Source: Azospirillum sp. TSH64 (GTDB lineage Bacteria; Pseudomonadota; Alphaproteobacteria; Azospirillales; Azospirillaceae). Taken from it: a stretch of 64,000 bases of DNA. Location: contig NZ_LGQW01000015.1 of NCBI RefSeq assembly GCF_003116035.1, positions 5,368,070 to 5,432,069 of the forward strand, read 5' to 3'. The translations under genes and the position numbers were made by a program. Shown here piece by piece: positions 32,642-41,772 of this stretch (position 1 is its first letter; each line of letters opens with the position of its first letter). The notes below the pieces were generated by a model, which worked only from the letters and a program-made list of their open reading frames with translations, was not told the DNA's origin and did no database searches.

Positions 32642-34159
32642 ATGTCCCTTCGCCAAGAAGACACCACCCTCACCCGCCGCCCGGACCCTGCCGGCAAACC
32701 GGCCGCGTCCTCCCATGCCGAGCCGCATGAGGAGCCGGGACGCCACTGGTTCATCAACCGGCCCAAGGTCTATGCCGCCGACGTGAAGGGCCGCTTCCGG
32801 CAGCTGAAATGGGCGGTGCTGATCGTCCTGCTGGCGGTCTACTACATCACGCCCTGGCTGCGCTGGGAACGCGGGCCGGGCATCCCGGACCAGGCGGTGC
32901 TGATCGACATGGTCGGGCGCCGCGCCTATTTCCTGTGGATCGAGATCTGGCCGCAGGAGGTCTATTACCTGACAGGCCTCCTGATCCTCGGCGCCTTCGG
33001 CATCTTCTTCGCCACCACGCTGGCCGGGCGCATCTGGTGCGGCTATGCCTGCCCGCAGACGGTGTGGACCGACCTGTTCATGTGGGTGGAGCGCAAGATC
33101 GAAGGCCCGCGCACCACCCGCATCCGGCTGGACAAGGCGCCGATGACCGGGGCCAAGCTGGCGCGCAAGACCGCCAAGCATGCGGCGTGGGTCGGCATCT
33201 CGCTGCTGACCGGCGGCGCCTGGGTGTTCTATTTCAACGACGCGCCGACGCTGATGGGCGAGCTGCTGCACGGGCAGATCACCAGCGGGGTGGCGACCTT
33301 CATCGCGCTGTTCAGCTTCACGACATATTTCTTCGCCGGCTGGGCGCGCGAGCAGATCTGCATCTATGTCTGCCCGTGGCGCAGCTTCCAGTCGGCGATG
33401 GTGGACGAGGACACCTTCCTCGTCACCTATGAGGACTGGCGCGGCGAAGGCCGGGCGCCGCTGCGCAAGTCGCAGAGCTGGGACGACCGGCAGGCGGCGG
33501 GCCTGGGCGACTGCATCGACTGCAAGCAGTGCGTCCATGTCTGCCCGACCGGCACCGACATCCGCGAGGGACAGCAGATCTCCTGCATCGGCTGCGGCCT
33601 GTGCGTCGATGCCTGCAACGACGTGATGCGGCAGATCGGCCGGCCCATCGATCTCGTGCGCTTCGACACCCAGTCGAACCAGATCGCCAAGATCGACGGC
33701 AAGCCGGAGCGGGTGAAGCTGGTGCGGCCGCGCACGGTGATCTACTCGCTGATCATGCTGATCGTGCTGTGCGCCATGGGCATCGCGCTGATGCTGCGGC
33801 CGACGCTGGACGTCAGCGTGCTGCGCGACCGGGCGCCGCTGTTCGTCATGCTGTCGGACGGGTCGGTGCAGAACGCCTATACCATCAAGGTGCTGAACAA
33901 GACGCACATCGCCCGCAGCTATGCGGTGAGTTTCGAGGGCTTGCGCGATGCGCATCTGTCGGTGGCCGGCTATGAAGCGGCCGGCAGCGGCGGCAGCCTG
34001 ACGCTGACCGCGGAGGCGGATTCGGTGGCGACCTTCCGGGTGTTCGTGAAGGTGCCGGCGGCGGCGGTGAAGTCCGGGTCGACCGACGTGGCGGTGATCG
34101 CCAAGGATCTGGGCAGCGGCGAAGCCGGCAAGCACGCCAGCGTGTTCATGGCGCCGTAG
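32642..34159 (+). CDS. ccoG: Cytochrome c oxidase accessory protein CcoG (FixG/RdxA)
   Basis: 505-residue inner-membrane ferredoxin-like protein needed for copper delivery and maturation of cbb3 oxidase. Five membrane segments, a quinol/copper motif WCGYACPQTVWTDLFMWVER, and two 4Fe-4S clusters in CIDCKQCVHVCPTG and CIGCGLCVDACND are all intact; the C-terminal ~150 residues are the periplasmic CcoG domain. It is not next to ccoNOQP here. GAGGA precedes the ATG by about nine bases. Confidence 0.95.
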   Translation: MSLRQEDTTLTRRPDPAGKPAASSHAEPHEEPGRHWFINRPKVYAADVKGRFRQLKWAVLIVLLAVYYITPWLRWERGPGIPDQAVLIDMVGRRAYFLWIEIWPQEVYYLTGLLILGAFGIFFATTLAGRIWCGYACPQTVWTDLFMWVERKIEGPRTTRIRLDKAPMTGAKLARKTAKHAAWVGISLLTGGAWVFYFNDAPTLMGELLHGQITSGVATFIALFSFTTYFFAGWAREQICIYVCPWRSFQSAMVDEDTFLVTYEDWRGEGRAPLRKSQSWDDRQAAGLGDCIDCKQCVHVCPTGTDIREGQQISCIGCGLCVDACNDVMRQIGRPIDLVRFDTQSNQIAKIDGKPERVKLVRPRTVIYSLIMLIVLCAMGIALMLRPTLDVSVLRDRAPLFVMLSDGSVQNAYTIKVLNKTHIARSYAVSFEGLRDAHLSVAGYEAAGSGGSLTLTAEADSVATFRVFVKVPAAAVKSGSTDVAVIAKDLGSGEAGKHASVFMAP

Positions 34160-34180
34160 ACGGCTGTTTCCGGGGGTCCG

Positions 34181-34318
34181 TCCCCTCTCCCCCCAGGGAG
34201 AGGGTCAGGGTGAGGGGGGTGCGCGGCGGGACTTCGGGGGAGGTTCGGCATGTGGCTTCCCCTCACCCAGCCCTCTCCCCGGGGGGGAGAGGGTTACCGC
34301 TCCGAGGGAGAGGGTGTG
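34181..34318. repeat. Paired inverted extragenic repeats (GC-rich, CCCTCTCCCC type)
   Basis: Two copies of a ~40-base element, reverse-complementary to each other, at 34181-34224 and 34258-34318, each a GAGAGGG/CCCTCTC hairpin with an adjoining TGAGGGG tail. They sit between the convergent ccoG and glnD genes. The same two-copy arrangement occurs at 44763-44874 after mutS. Confidence 0.8.
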
Positions 34319-34320
34319 TT

Positions 34321-37167
34321 TTACGCCCCCGTCACCTTCGTCCGCGTGCGCTTCACCGTCGCGGGCGGGGGAGCGTCGCCGGTGGGGTCGTCGAGTGCGC
34401 TCAGCAGCCGTTCCTTGATCTTGGACAGCTTGCCGTCATGCGTCACCTTCAGGCCGAAGACGTCCTTCACATAGAAGACGTCGATGGCCTTCTCGCCGAA
34501 GGTCGAGACCTTGGCCGAGCTGATCTGCAGGGTCAGGTTCGACAGGGCACGGGTCAGGTCGTAGAGCAGGCCGGGACGGTCGCGGCCGTTCACCTCGATC
34601 ACCGTGTGGGTGGTCGAGGCGTTGTTGTCGATCAGCACGCGCGGCGGCACATGGAAGACACGGGTGCGGCTGGCATGGGGCGTGCGGCGGGTCGACAGCT
34701 CGTTCAGCGGCTTCAACTGGCCCGACAGCACCTTCTCGATCATCACCGACAGCTTGGCGAGCTTGTCGCCGCTCTCGAAGGCGCCGCCGCCGGCGGCGTC
34801 CTGCACCGAGAAGACGTCGAGCGCCATGCCGTTGGTCATGGTGAAGATGCGGGCATCGACGATGTCGGCGCCGCAGGCGGCCAGCGCCCCGGCGAGGCGG
34901 GAAAACAGGCCGCTGTGGTCGGTGGCGTAGATCGTCACCTCCGTCACCGCCCGTCCGCGGTCGACGCGGGTCTCCACCGTCAGCGGCCGCTGCGCCCGCT
35001 CCGCCTCGCGGACGATGCGGGCCTGATGGGCCAGCGTGTCGGTGTCGAAGGCCAGCCAGTAGCCGGGATAGCCCAGCCCCTTGTGATGCTCGAACGCCGC
35101 CTCGTCGAAGTCGGTCAGCTCGGCACGCAGGGCAGCCTGGGCGGCCTGGATGCGCCGGCCGCGGCCCTCCACCGTCATGCCGCCGGACATCAGCTCTTCG
35201 GAGCGGTTGTAGAGTTCGCGGAGAAGCGTGGCCTTCCAGTTGTTCCAGCGCTGCGGGCCCACCGCGCGGATGTCGGCGACCGTCAGCACCAGCAGCAGGC
35301 GCAGGCGCTCCGGCGACTGGACCAGCGCCACGAAGTCACGGACGGTCTTGTCGTCCTCCAGGTCGCGCTTGAAGGCGGTGTGCGACATGGCGAGGTGCCA
35401 GCGCACCAGCCACGCCACCGTCTCCGTCTCCTCCGCCGTCAATCCCAGGCGCGGGCAGAGCTTCTCGGCGACGCGGGCGCCCAGCACCGAATGGTCGCCG
35501 CCGCGGCCCTTGGCGATGTCGTGCAGCAGCACGGCGACATAGAGCGCCCGCTTCGACACCACCTTGTGGATCACCTCGGTGGACAGCGGCAGCTCGTCGG
35601 CATGATCGCCGGACGCGATCTTGTGCAGGATGCCGAGAGCGAACAGCGTGTGCTCGTCGACCGTATAGACATGGTACATGTCATACTGCATCTGCGCGAC
35701 GACCCGGCCGAAGTCGGGGATGAAGCGGGCCATCACCCCGGCCTCGTTCATCCGGCGCAGCGTGATCTCCGGATCCTTCGGCCCGGTCAGGATGTCGAGG
35801 AAGAGCCGGTTGGCATCCGGATCGTTGCGCAGCTTCGGGCCGATGGCCGACAACGACCGGGTGATCGACCGGAGTGCGGCCGGGTGGATGTCGATGTCGT
35901 TCATCTGCGCGGTGTGGAACAGCCGGATCATGTCGATCGGCTGCTCCTTGAACTGCTTGTCGCTGCGGGCGTTCAGCCGCTCGCCGTCGACGATGAAGCC
36001 GTCCACGTCCTTGCGCCTTGCGACCGAGGCCAGGCGCAGCAGGTTGAACTTGGGCGGGCGCTTCGATTCCGCTTCGAGTGCGGCGCAGAAGATGCGCGTC
36101 AGGTCGCCGACATCCTTGGCGACCAGGAAGTAATGCTTCATGAAGCGCTCGACGCCCTTGGTGCCGGCATGGTCGGTGTAGCCCATGGCGGCACCGATGC
36201 TGGTCTGGACGTCGAAGGTCAGGCGGTCTTCCAGACGGCCGGTCAGGTAATGCAGGTGGCAGCGCGCGGTCCACAGGAAGTTCTGCGCCTTGGCGAAGCG
36301 CTGCGCCTCCTCCGGCGTCAGCACATGCTTGCCGACCAGCTCGTCCACCCCCTCGACCCGGTAGAGATACTTGGCGATCCAGAACAGGGTCTGGAGATCG
36401 CGCAAACCGCCCTTGCCGTCCTTCAGGTTGGGTTCCAGCACATAGCGGCTGTCGCCCATCTTCAGGTGGCGGTTGTCGCGCTCGGCCAGCTTGGCCTCGA
36501 CGAATTCGGGACCGGATCCTGCGACGACCTCCTTGTCGTAGCGCTTGCGCAGCTCGGCGAACAGCTTGCCCGGCCCCCAGAGATAGCGGGATTCGAGGAT
36601 CGCCGTGCGGATGGTGACGTCGGCCTTGGACTGGCGGATGCACTCGTCGATGCTGCGCACGGCATGGCCGACCTTCAGCCCGAGATCCCACAGGATGTAG
36701 AGCATGTATTCGACCACCTGCTCCACCCGCGGCGTGCGCTTGTAGGGCAGCAGGAACAGCAGGTCGATGTCGGAGAAGGGCGCCAGCTCGCCGCGGCCGT
36801 AGCCGCCGGTGGCCACCACGTCGAACACCTCGCCCGACGTCGGGTTGGCGGTGGGGAAGATGAAGCGGACGGTGAAGTCGGCCAGCGTGCCGACCACGCG
36901 GTCGGCGAGGTAGCAGTTCTCCCGCACGCACTGCTCGCCCGATCCGCCGGCATCGAAGCGCCGCCGCACCTCCGCCCTGCCCTCGGCCAGCGACTTGCGC
37001 AGGCAGGCGATCAGCGCCGGGCGCAGCTTGTCGCCGGTGCCGTGCTCGGCGACCAGATCCTCAAGCTCCCCCGACAGCTTGCGGCGGGAGATGATGGCGC
37101 GCTTGTTGGGGATGGCGGGCGCGGGCGACTCTGGCGGGGCCGGCGTCTTGGAGCGGGAGGACAGCAT
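34321..37167 (-). CDS. glnD: PII uridylyltransferase/uridylyl-removing enzyme
   Basis: 948-residue nitrogen sensor that uridylylates PII proteins under nitrogen limitation and deuridylylates them in excess, controlling glutamine synthetase and, in diazotrophs, nitrogenase. Order: nucleotidyltransferase (GGYGRGELAPFSDIDLLFLLP, ~120-140), a linking domain, HD hydrolase (VLLHDIAKGRGGDHSVLG, ~515-535), and two C-terminal ACT domains (YATDHSGLFSRLAGALAACG ~745; VNGRDRPGLLYDLTRALSN ~860) that bind glutamine. All intact and of normal length. Minus strand, convergent with ccoG. Confidence 0.96.
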   Translation of the reverse strand: MLSSRSKTPAPPESPAPAIPNKRAIISRRKLSGELEDLVAEHGTGDKLRPALIACLRKSLAEGRAEVRRRFDAGGSGEQCVRENCYLADRVVGTLADFTVRFIFPTANPTSGEVFDVVATGGYGRGELAPFSDIDLLFLLPYKRTPRVEQVVEYMLYILWDLGLKVGHAVRSIDECIRQSKADVTIRTAILESRYLWGPGKLFAELRKRYDKEVVAGSGPEFVEAKLAERDNRHLKMGDSRYVLEPNLKDGKGGLRDLQTLFWIAKYLYRVEGVDELVGKHVLTPEEAQRFAKAQNFLWTARCHLHYLTGRLEDRLTFDVQTSIGAAMGYTDHAGTKGVERFMKHYFLVAKDVGDLTRIFCAALEAESKRPPKFNLLRLASVARRKDVDGFIVDGERLNARSDKQFKEQPIDMIRLFHTAQMNDIDIHPAALRSITRSLSAIGPKLRNDPDANRLFLDILTGPKDPEITLRRMNEAGVMARFIPDFGRVVAQMQYDMYHVYTVDEHTLFALGILHKIASGDHADELPLSTEVIHKVVSKRALYVAVLLHDIAKGRGGDHSVLGARVAEKLCPRLGLTAEETETVAWLVRWHLAMSHTAFKRDLEDDKTVRDFVALVQSPERLRLLLVLTVADIRAVGPQRWNNWKATLLRELYNRSEELMSGGMTVEGRGRRIQAAQAALRAELTDFDEAAFEHHKGLGYPGYWLAFDTDTLAHQARIVREAERAQRPLTVETRVDRGRAVTEVTIYATDHSGLFSRLAGALAACGADIVDARIFTMTNGMALDVFSVQDAAGGGAFESGDKLAKLSVMIEKVLSGQLKPLNELSTRRTPHASRTRVFHVPPRVLIDNNASTTHTVIEVNGRDRPGLLYDLTRALSNLTLQISSAKVSTFGEKAIDVFYVKDVFGLKVTHDGKLSKIKERLLSALDDPTGDAPPPATVKRTRTKVTGA

Positions 37168-37539
37168 CGGTCAGGAAAAACCTCGGCGTTCGCGCGGTCC
37201 GGACGGGCCGCACCGTTCGCACTATAGCGTTAAAGCCATCAGGTAGCACGATCAGGTAGCGCGTCCAGGATCGAATCCCGGCGCAGGGCGCGGCCCGACC
37301 GATCCGCGCGGCGACCGGACCGCAGAAGTTGCGCGCCGACCGCGGCGACGGCCTCACTGCAAGGACGATCATCCATTGGCTGTCGCCTAACGGTGCCTAT
37401 CGCTTTAGGGGAGGATTTCACTGGACCAATACCCCCTTTTTTAGTAAGAAAATTCGCTGCGCACGAGAAGGTTCCCGCAATTTACGTATCGATTTTCCAG
37501 TTCTGACGCTTTTCCTCAACTTTGCGGAGTCATTGGAAG
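37168..37539. other. Intergenic region between glnD and a lipoprotein gene
   Basis: 372 bases. On the minus strand TATAGT, a good -10, lies just upstream of glnD, without a good -35. A 13-base tandem repeat (ATCAGGTAGC-type, two copies near 37238-37265) and an AT-rich stretch near 37420-37470 are visible; no gene is supported. Confidence 0.4.
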
Positions 37540-38214
37540 ATGAATGGCATGTCTCTGAAATTTTTGCAGAACTCCCTGCTTTCCTTGGCTCTCGTCGTTG
37601 GCCTTTCGGCCTGCAATCAGAATCGTGCCAACACCACGCTCGATTCCACCCCGGCCGCGCAAGCGCCGGTGAAAATCAATTTCTCCGCCATCAAGTTAAG
37701 GAACACCGTCAACCCCGAAGAAGTCATCCTGATCGACAACGGCCAGCAAAAATCGATGCAGTACCTCACGCCGCAGTTGCGGACGGCCGTGCGGGCCTTG
37801 GGTTTTGGTGGTGTCGGACAATATGCGGTGCTGAGAGGCGTTCGCGCGACGCTGCGCCTGACCGGCAAGCAGCCGATGTTCGTGATCGCCGTTCCCAGCA
37901 ATGCCCAGCCCGAGAGCTACTTCACGCTGGCCAATTTCGCCGTGCGCGACAACGGAACCCGCGAGGTCATCGTCGGCGGCGGCTATATGAGCTACTCGAC
38001 CGGCGTGAACAAGGACCGCGTCGTTCCGACCTCGGTCGAGAAGATGCCGGATCAATCGAAGGCCCCGAAAGGCTCCATCCTCTACGCGGTGGCGGTGAAC
38101 GCTCCCCTGAACGAGGGCGAATACGCGATGATCTTCTACAACAGCCAAGTCCGCGCGATCGGTTTCGCTGCCGGCGCCATGGACAGCTACTTCGATTTCG
38201 GCGTGGACAAATAA
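37540..38214 (+). CDS. Predicted outer-membrane or periplasmic lipoprotein, unknown function
   Basis: 224 residues. The N terminus SLKFLQNSLLSLALVVGLSAC is a lipoprotein signal peptide with lipobox LSAC, so the mature protein is lipid-anchored at Cys. The rest is a mostly beta-type domain (about 45-224) without recognised motif, fairly uniform in composition. The start is uncertain: ATG 37540 or 37549 both follow GGAAG/GGAG. Codon use looks slightly AT-richer than neighbours, consistent with an accessory gene in the glnD-mutS interval. Confidence 0.7.
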   Translation: MNGMSLKFLQNSLLSLALVVGLSACNQNRANTTLDSTPAAQAPVKINFSAIKLRNTVNPEEVILIDNGQQKSMQYLTPQLRTAVRALGFGGVGQYAVLRGVRATLRLTGKQPMFVIAVPSNAQPESYFTLANFAVRDNGTREVIVGGGYMSYSTGVNKDRVVPTSVEKMPDQSKAPKGSILYAVAVNAPLNEGEYAMIFYNSQVRAIGFAAGAMDSYFDFGVDK

Positions 38215-38598
38215 TCCGTTCGCGGCCGGCGAAATCGGGAGTCCTCGCGCCGATTGAAGTGATGGGACGAGGGAATCCAGATCAGGGGCCCGATCAGGGG
38301 CCCGATCAGGGGATTGATCCGGATTTCACTCGATGCCGCCCCTCGGGCTGGCGGTGCGGACTGCCGCCAGTTTCCGGAAAATGCCACCGAAACGCCGACG
38401 GGTGCGGCCCCGGCGTCAGGAGTGTGGGGAAGCGACCGCGTTCCCGACCCTCGGCGCCGGATCGGCGGGCACGAACGCCCGCACTGAAAAAAGCGCCACC
38501 GGCGCCGCTGATGCCGCCGGTTGTGACCGCCGTCACAGCGGCACCGCCATCGCGTCGTCAAACTGGTCCCGTGTGGAGCGTAATGCGGGAGACGGGCC
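38215..38598. other. Intergenic region after the lipoprotein gene
   Basis: 384 bases with a 12-base tandem repeat at 38280-38312; otherwise GC-rich and without a supported gene. Long open frames crossing it have no ribosome-binding sites. Confidence 0.4.
38280..38312. repeat. 12-base tandem repeat (GATCAGGGGCCC)
   Basis: Two full copies of GATCAGGGGCCC followed by a partial third (GATCAGGGG), intergenic. Confidence 0.85.
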
Positions 38599-38946
38599 AT
38601 GACCGGCCGGACGAGCACGGGACGCGCGGCGGAGACGTCGCTGAAGGGACGGCGGGAGCTGGCGGCGCTGAACGACGCGCTGGCGCTGGCCGAACGCGGG
38701 CTGGGACGGCAGACGGTGGCGGCGCTGATGGCGCGGCTGCTGCGGGTGGCGGCGATGTTCCCGCGCTCGGTGGACGACACGCTGATGTGGCAGGTGACCG
38801 ACCTCGTCACCGGCGACGACCTGTCGGACGGGGTGAAGCTGACGCTGATCCGCATGGGATGGGCGTCCATCGTCCAGGCGCAGTACCGGGCACACGGGCT
38901 GCGGATGGTCGACGCCCCGAAGCGCCGGCAGGCCGCCGCGGCGTGA
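38599..38946 (+). CDS. Small protein of unknown function (115 aa)
   Basis: Helical protein with a basic N terminus (MTGRTSTGRAAETSLKGRR) and C terminus. It has no signal peptide and no known motif. Weak ribosome-binding site (GGGAGAC ten bases before ATG). The strongly coding-like composition and length make it plausible, but it may equally be a GC-rich chance frame. Confidence 0.5.
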   Translation: MTGRTSTGRAAETSLKGRRELAALNDALALAERGLGRQTVAALMARLLRVAAMFPRSVDDTLMWQVTDLVTGDDLSDGVKLTLIRMGWASIVQAQYRAHGLRMVDAPKRRQAAAA

Positions 38947-39143
38947 GGTGAAGGGTCCGCGCAGGCCGGAGCCGGCAGGAACTGGCCGGCAAACCTTGCC
39001 CGGCGGCAGGCTCCGCCACCCTGGCGGGCGCCTCAAGCCCCTGGAACGGAAAGACTTCCCGTTCGGCGTTGAAATTGCATCGCGCACCGCACTGCCGGCA
39101 GGTGCTGTCCGGCGGCGGCGCAACCGACAGCGGGACCACCGCG

Positions 39144-39467
39144 ATGCAAGTCAACGGCTACAGCGGCTATTCGAACTCCCTCTACACCCAGTCGCAGACG
39201 GCGGCCGAGCGCAAGGGCTGGGGCAGCAGTGCCGGGCCCACCACCGACACCGACGCGGTCAACGCCTTCCTGAAGGAATCGAAGAAGACCCCGGCCGAGC
39301 GGATCCGCGACGACTGGCTCGCCCGGCACAAGATGACCGAGGACGACCTCAAATCGATGCCGTCGGAGAAGCGGGAGGCGGTCGAGAAGGAAATCGCCGA
39401 GGAGCTGAAGCGGAAGCTGACCGGGCAGGATGCCAAGCGCGGCGCCGTGATGAACCTGACCGCCTGA
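39144..39467 (+). CDS. Small conserved-looking hydrophilic protein (107 aa)
   Basis: Begins MQVNGYSGYSNSLYTQSQTA, then a helical part with AERIRDDWLARHKMTEDDLKS and a Lys/Glu-rich helix KREAVEKEIAEELKRKLTG. No membrane segment. Probably a soluble helical protein; I do not recognise the family. The ATG at 39144 is used because the upstream frame is Cys/Arg-rich and non-coding in style. Confidence 0.55.
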   Translation: MQVNGYSGYSNSLYTQSQTAAERKGWGSSAGPTTDTDAVNAFLKESKKTPAERIRDDWLARHKMTEDDLKSMPSEKREAVEKEIAEELKRKLTGQDAKRGAVMNLTA

Positions 39468-39520
39468 CGCCGCCTGCCTGACGCAGCCTCCTTATCCCCT
39501 GCCCGACCCTGCCGTTTCCG

Positions 39521-40039
39521 TCACGCGTCGCGGACGCTCACATGCACGTTGCCGCCGCCCTCGCGATCCAGCAGGGCGGAGGCCTGGGCCTCGCGCTCCG
39601 CCGTCTCCACCCGCACCCACAGGATGATGCCGCCGGCCTCCAGCGCGCGGGAGAACTCGTCGGGCTTGGGATGGCTGGTCAGCTCGTCCAGATAATCCTT
39701 GATCGCCACGCCGCCGACGCCGGCCGCGACCAGCGCCGCCAGCGCCGCCTCGATGGGGCCGCCGACGATGGCGATCAGGCCGGCGGTGGTCAGGGGGAAG
39801 GCGTATTTCAGCTCGCCCACCAGACCGGTCAGCGCCTCGTCGCGCGGCCGGTATTTCGGATCGGCGGCCTCCAGCGAGGTGTGGCTGGCCAGCACCGACA
39901 GGTCGGCGCGGTCGAAATCCGCCGCCAGCAGGGCCTCCACCGCGCGGTCGAACGCGGCGCGGGTGGCGAAGAGGGCAACGACCTCCCGCACCTCGGAAGA
40001 GGTGGCGGCGGGCACGGTCTGCCCGGTCGATTGCGTCAT
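39521..40039 (-). CDS. YflT/general-stress-17M-like protein with membrane-associated glycine-rich helix
   Basis: 172 residues. The N-terminal ~60 (REVVALFATRAAFDRAVEAL...DLSVLASH) match the pattern of the general stress 17M-like (YflT) domain. A hydrophobic Gly/Ala-rich segment (TTAGLIAIVGGPIEAALAAL, about residues 80-120) may associate with membrane, then a C-terminal domain (IILWVRVETAEREAQASALL). The start MTQSTGQ at 40039 has GGGAG ten bases upstream. Its function is unknown beyond a likely stress role. Confidence 0.6.
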   Translation of the reverse strand: MTQSTGQTVPAATSSEVREVVALFATRAAFDRAVEALLAADFDRADLSVLASHTSLEAADPKYRPRDEALTGLVGELKYAFPLTTAGLIAIVGGPIEAALAALVAAGVGGVAIKDYLDELTSHPKPDEFSRALEAGGIILWVRVETAEREAQASALLDREGGGNVHVSVRDA

Positions 40040-40222
40040 GATGGCCGTCTCCCTATTTTTGTGGTCGGAGGTTGGTCCGATCATTTCAGGACCGTCGCCG
40101 TGGTTTCGCGAGGCCCCACCCAATTTAGCGACCGACAGCGAGCAGCCGTCAACCGCAACGGGGACGCACCCGGAATCGCAGCCGCCCGACCACATGCAGG
40201 GGTCGTAACATAGGCCGGACAG

Positions 40223-40774
40223 TCAGCCGCCGAGCAGATGCTTGGCAACATAAGCCCGGGTGTCGGCGTCGACCTTCTGACTGTGCGACACCTCCTGAAG
40301 ATATTTCACTGCCGCCGGGTCGCGGCCACGCCGAAGCCACAGGTCATTCCAGTGATCAGGGGCAAAGACGATGGTTTGGAAAAGGTCGGAACTGATCCGA
40401 CCGGCGCGGCAAAGTTCGAGAAGGCGCCATGCAAGCCCCAGGAAACCCGCGTCGTCCAGCCCTTGCATGGCATAGCCGGCAATTTCCTTTTGAAGATCGC
40501 TGACAAAGGGATCCTCCAACAGGGCCAGTGTTTCGGCCAGATAGAGCCTGGGTTGCGCATGGATCGTTCGAAACTCCTCATACCGGGCTAACTCATCGGG
40601 AGAGGTAAGATCGACGATTCTGACTTCGATGCCTCGTATGGTAGTCCGAAGTTCTTTCATAGTTCTCTCGCTGGTGACGGTCGGCATGGCCGCAGGTTCG
40701 AGACGCGATTGGAAGTGAAACAGAAAGACCAACGTCAGACCCGCTGCGGAAATCGCCACCGCGACCGTCCACAT
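40223..40774 (-). CDS. Membrane-anchored protein, candidate immunity protein
   Basis: 183 residues. An N-terminal signal anchor (MWTVAVAISAAGLTLVFLF) puts the rest, a helical domain with repeats of LLED/LLELC segments, in the periplasm. It lies immediately downstream of the Cys/His amidase-like gene on the same strand, the usual place and topology for an immunity protein that neutralises a periplasm-acting toxin. GGAGG is nine bases before the ATG at 40774; an alternative ATG at 40810 would overlap the amidase gene by 14 bases. Function is inference from context. Confidence 0.55.
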   Translation of the reverse strand: MWTVAVAISAAGLTLVFLFHFQSRLEPAAMPTVTSERTMKELRTTIRGIEVRIVDLTSPDELARYEEFRTIHAQPRLYLAETLALLEDPFVSDLQKEIAGYAMQGLDDAGFLGLAWRLLELCRAGRISSDLFQTIVFAPDHWNDLWLRRGRDPAAVKYLQEVSHSQKVDADTRAYVAKHLLGG

Positions 40775-40796
40775 TCGAATCCGCCTCCCGACGGCC

Positions 40797-41387
40797 CTAT
40801 TGGCCAACATAGCGCCTGAATACGACGGTCCCCTTCTGGTCGTCGCGGAAGCCCCAGTCATTTTCCACCACCGACTTATCGGTCGCGCTGATCGTTTTCC
40901 CATCGCCGGAGACTATCCCGACATGCCCGCTCGCGCCGCCCGCATTCGAGGGGATTGCCGCGACATCGCCCGGTTGAGGATCTGTGACAACCACCCATCC
41001 CTGAATGGTATGCGACGGGTCTCCCCATTGACCTGCAAGCGGTGGATAGCTGACATATCCGAAGTTGCTTATGCTCCAGCGTGTTTCAAGCGGCACTTTT
41101 GCGCCAGCCTGGGTCAACGCATCATACACGAATAAATTGCATTTCCATTTTCCAGCCCCGCCATAAGGGGGCTTTTCCTTCATCTTCGCCCAGTCGGTGC
41201 TATCGACTTTTTCTTTCGCTGTTTCGACAATTTTCTGTTGCTGAGTTTGGGCACTCACGCAAGAAAGGATAGGTGGGTTATAAATCGGAGGTAAATAAAT
41301 TTGTGAGTTAGAATATTTGAGAGACTCTTCTATGCATTTCCTCAGCTTTTCCTCACGCTCTGCATCTCCATTGTTCTCAGTTGGCAT
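40797..41387 (-). CDS. NlpC/P60- or CHAP-like amidase, candidate antibacterial effector
   Basis: 196 residues. The catalytic-looking core is KWKCNLFVYDALTQAGAKVP (Cys83), PGDVAAIP (Asp141) and SGHVGIVSGD (His155), the Cys/His pattern of papain-like peptidoglycan amidases (CHAP, NlpC/P60, Tae). There is no signal peptide, so export would need a specialised system such as type VI secretion. A small protein is encoded upstream with an 11-base overlap and a membrane-anchored protein downstream. AGGGGGG lies upstream of the ATG at 41387. GC is well below the host average. Whether it is an effector remains inference. Confidence 0.65.
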   Translation of the reverse strand: MPTENNGDAEREEKLRKCIEESLKYSNSQIYLPPIYNPPILSCVSAQTQQQKIVETAKEKVDSTDWAKMKEKPPYGGAGKWKCNLFVYDALTQAGAKVPLETRWSISNFGYVSYPPLAGQWGDPSHTIQGWVVVTDPQPGDVAAIPSNAGGASGHVGIVSGDGKTISATDKSVVENDWGFRDDQKGTVVFRRYVGQ

Positions 41388-41772
41388 GTATTCCCCCCTG
41401 TATACCTTTGACTTTGACATTGGACGGGGGCGGTCGGAAACGCAGCAGAGCTGCGTCGAAAATACGCTCCATTTTCATCGGCAGTGGGTCGCGCAAAATG
41501 GAACGCAACCAATCCATTTCCGGCGCTGCAGCGAAATCTTCTCCAAACTCAAATATAAATGATAAAAAAAGAAACAAATCTCTCTCAGATCTCAGATCAA
41601 ATGGCGCAGATTTTTCGATTACCCTGTCTACAATAATGCAATATTCATGATAAGAAATTCCAGATAATTTCTCTTTATTTGAGTTAGATAAGTAGTTAAA
41701 TGTTCTCGTTCGGAAATTTTCTAGAGAACTTTTGTAAAATTCTTCTATTTGATTGAAAGTTATAGAAATCAT
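41377..41772 (-). CDS. Small AT-rich protein preceding the amidase gene, unknown
   Basis: 131-residue, helical, with aromatic/acidic block LFLFLSFIFEFGEDFAAAPE and following DWLRSILRDPLPMKMERIF. No signal peptide. Very low GC (about 22% in 41641-41700), clearly foreign to the flanking housekeeping genes. Its end overlaps the amidase start by 11 bases, implying translational coupling; this is where an adaptor or chaperone gene often sits in type VI effector cassettes. I do not recognise the family. Confidence 0.6.
   Translation of the reverse strand: MISITFNQIEEFYKSSLENFRTRTFNYLSNSNKEKLSGISYHEYCIIVDRVIEKSAPFDLRSERDLFLFLSFIFEFGEDFAAAPEMDWLRSILRDPLPMKMERIFDAALLRFRPPPSNVKVKGIQGGIHAN

Noticed and set aside
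34210..37227. Open frame of 1005 codons opposite glnD
   Set aside because: Mirror frame of a well-defined enzyme; no ribosome-binding site or motif.
37263..37290. tRNA-like T-arm (GGATCGAATCC)
   Set aside because: Stem has a mismatch, the loop lacks the usual TTC, and no acceptor or anticodon arm can be formed around it.
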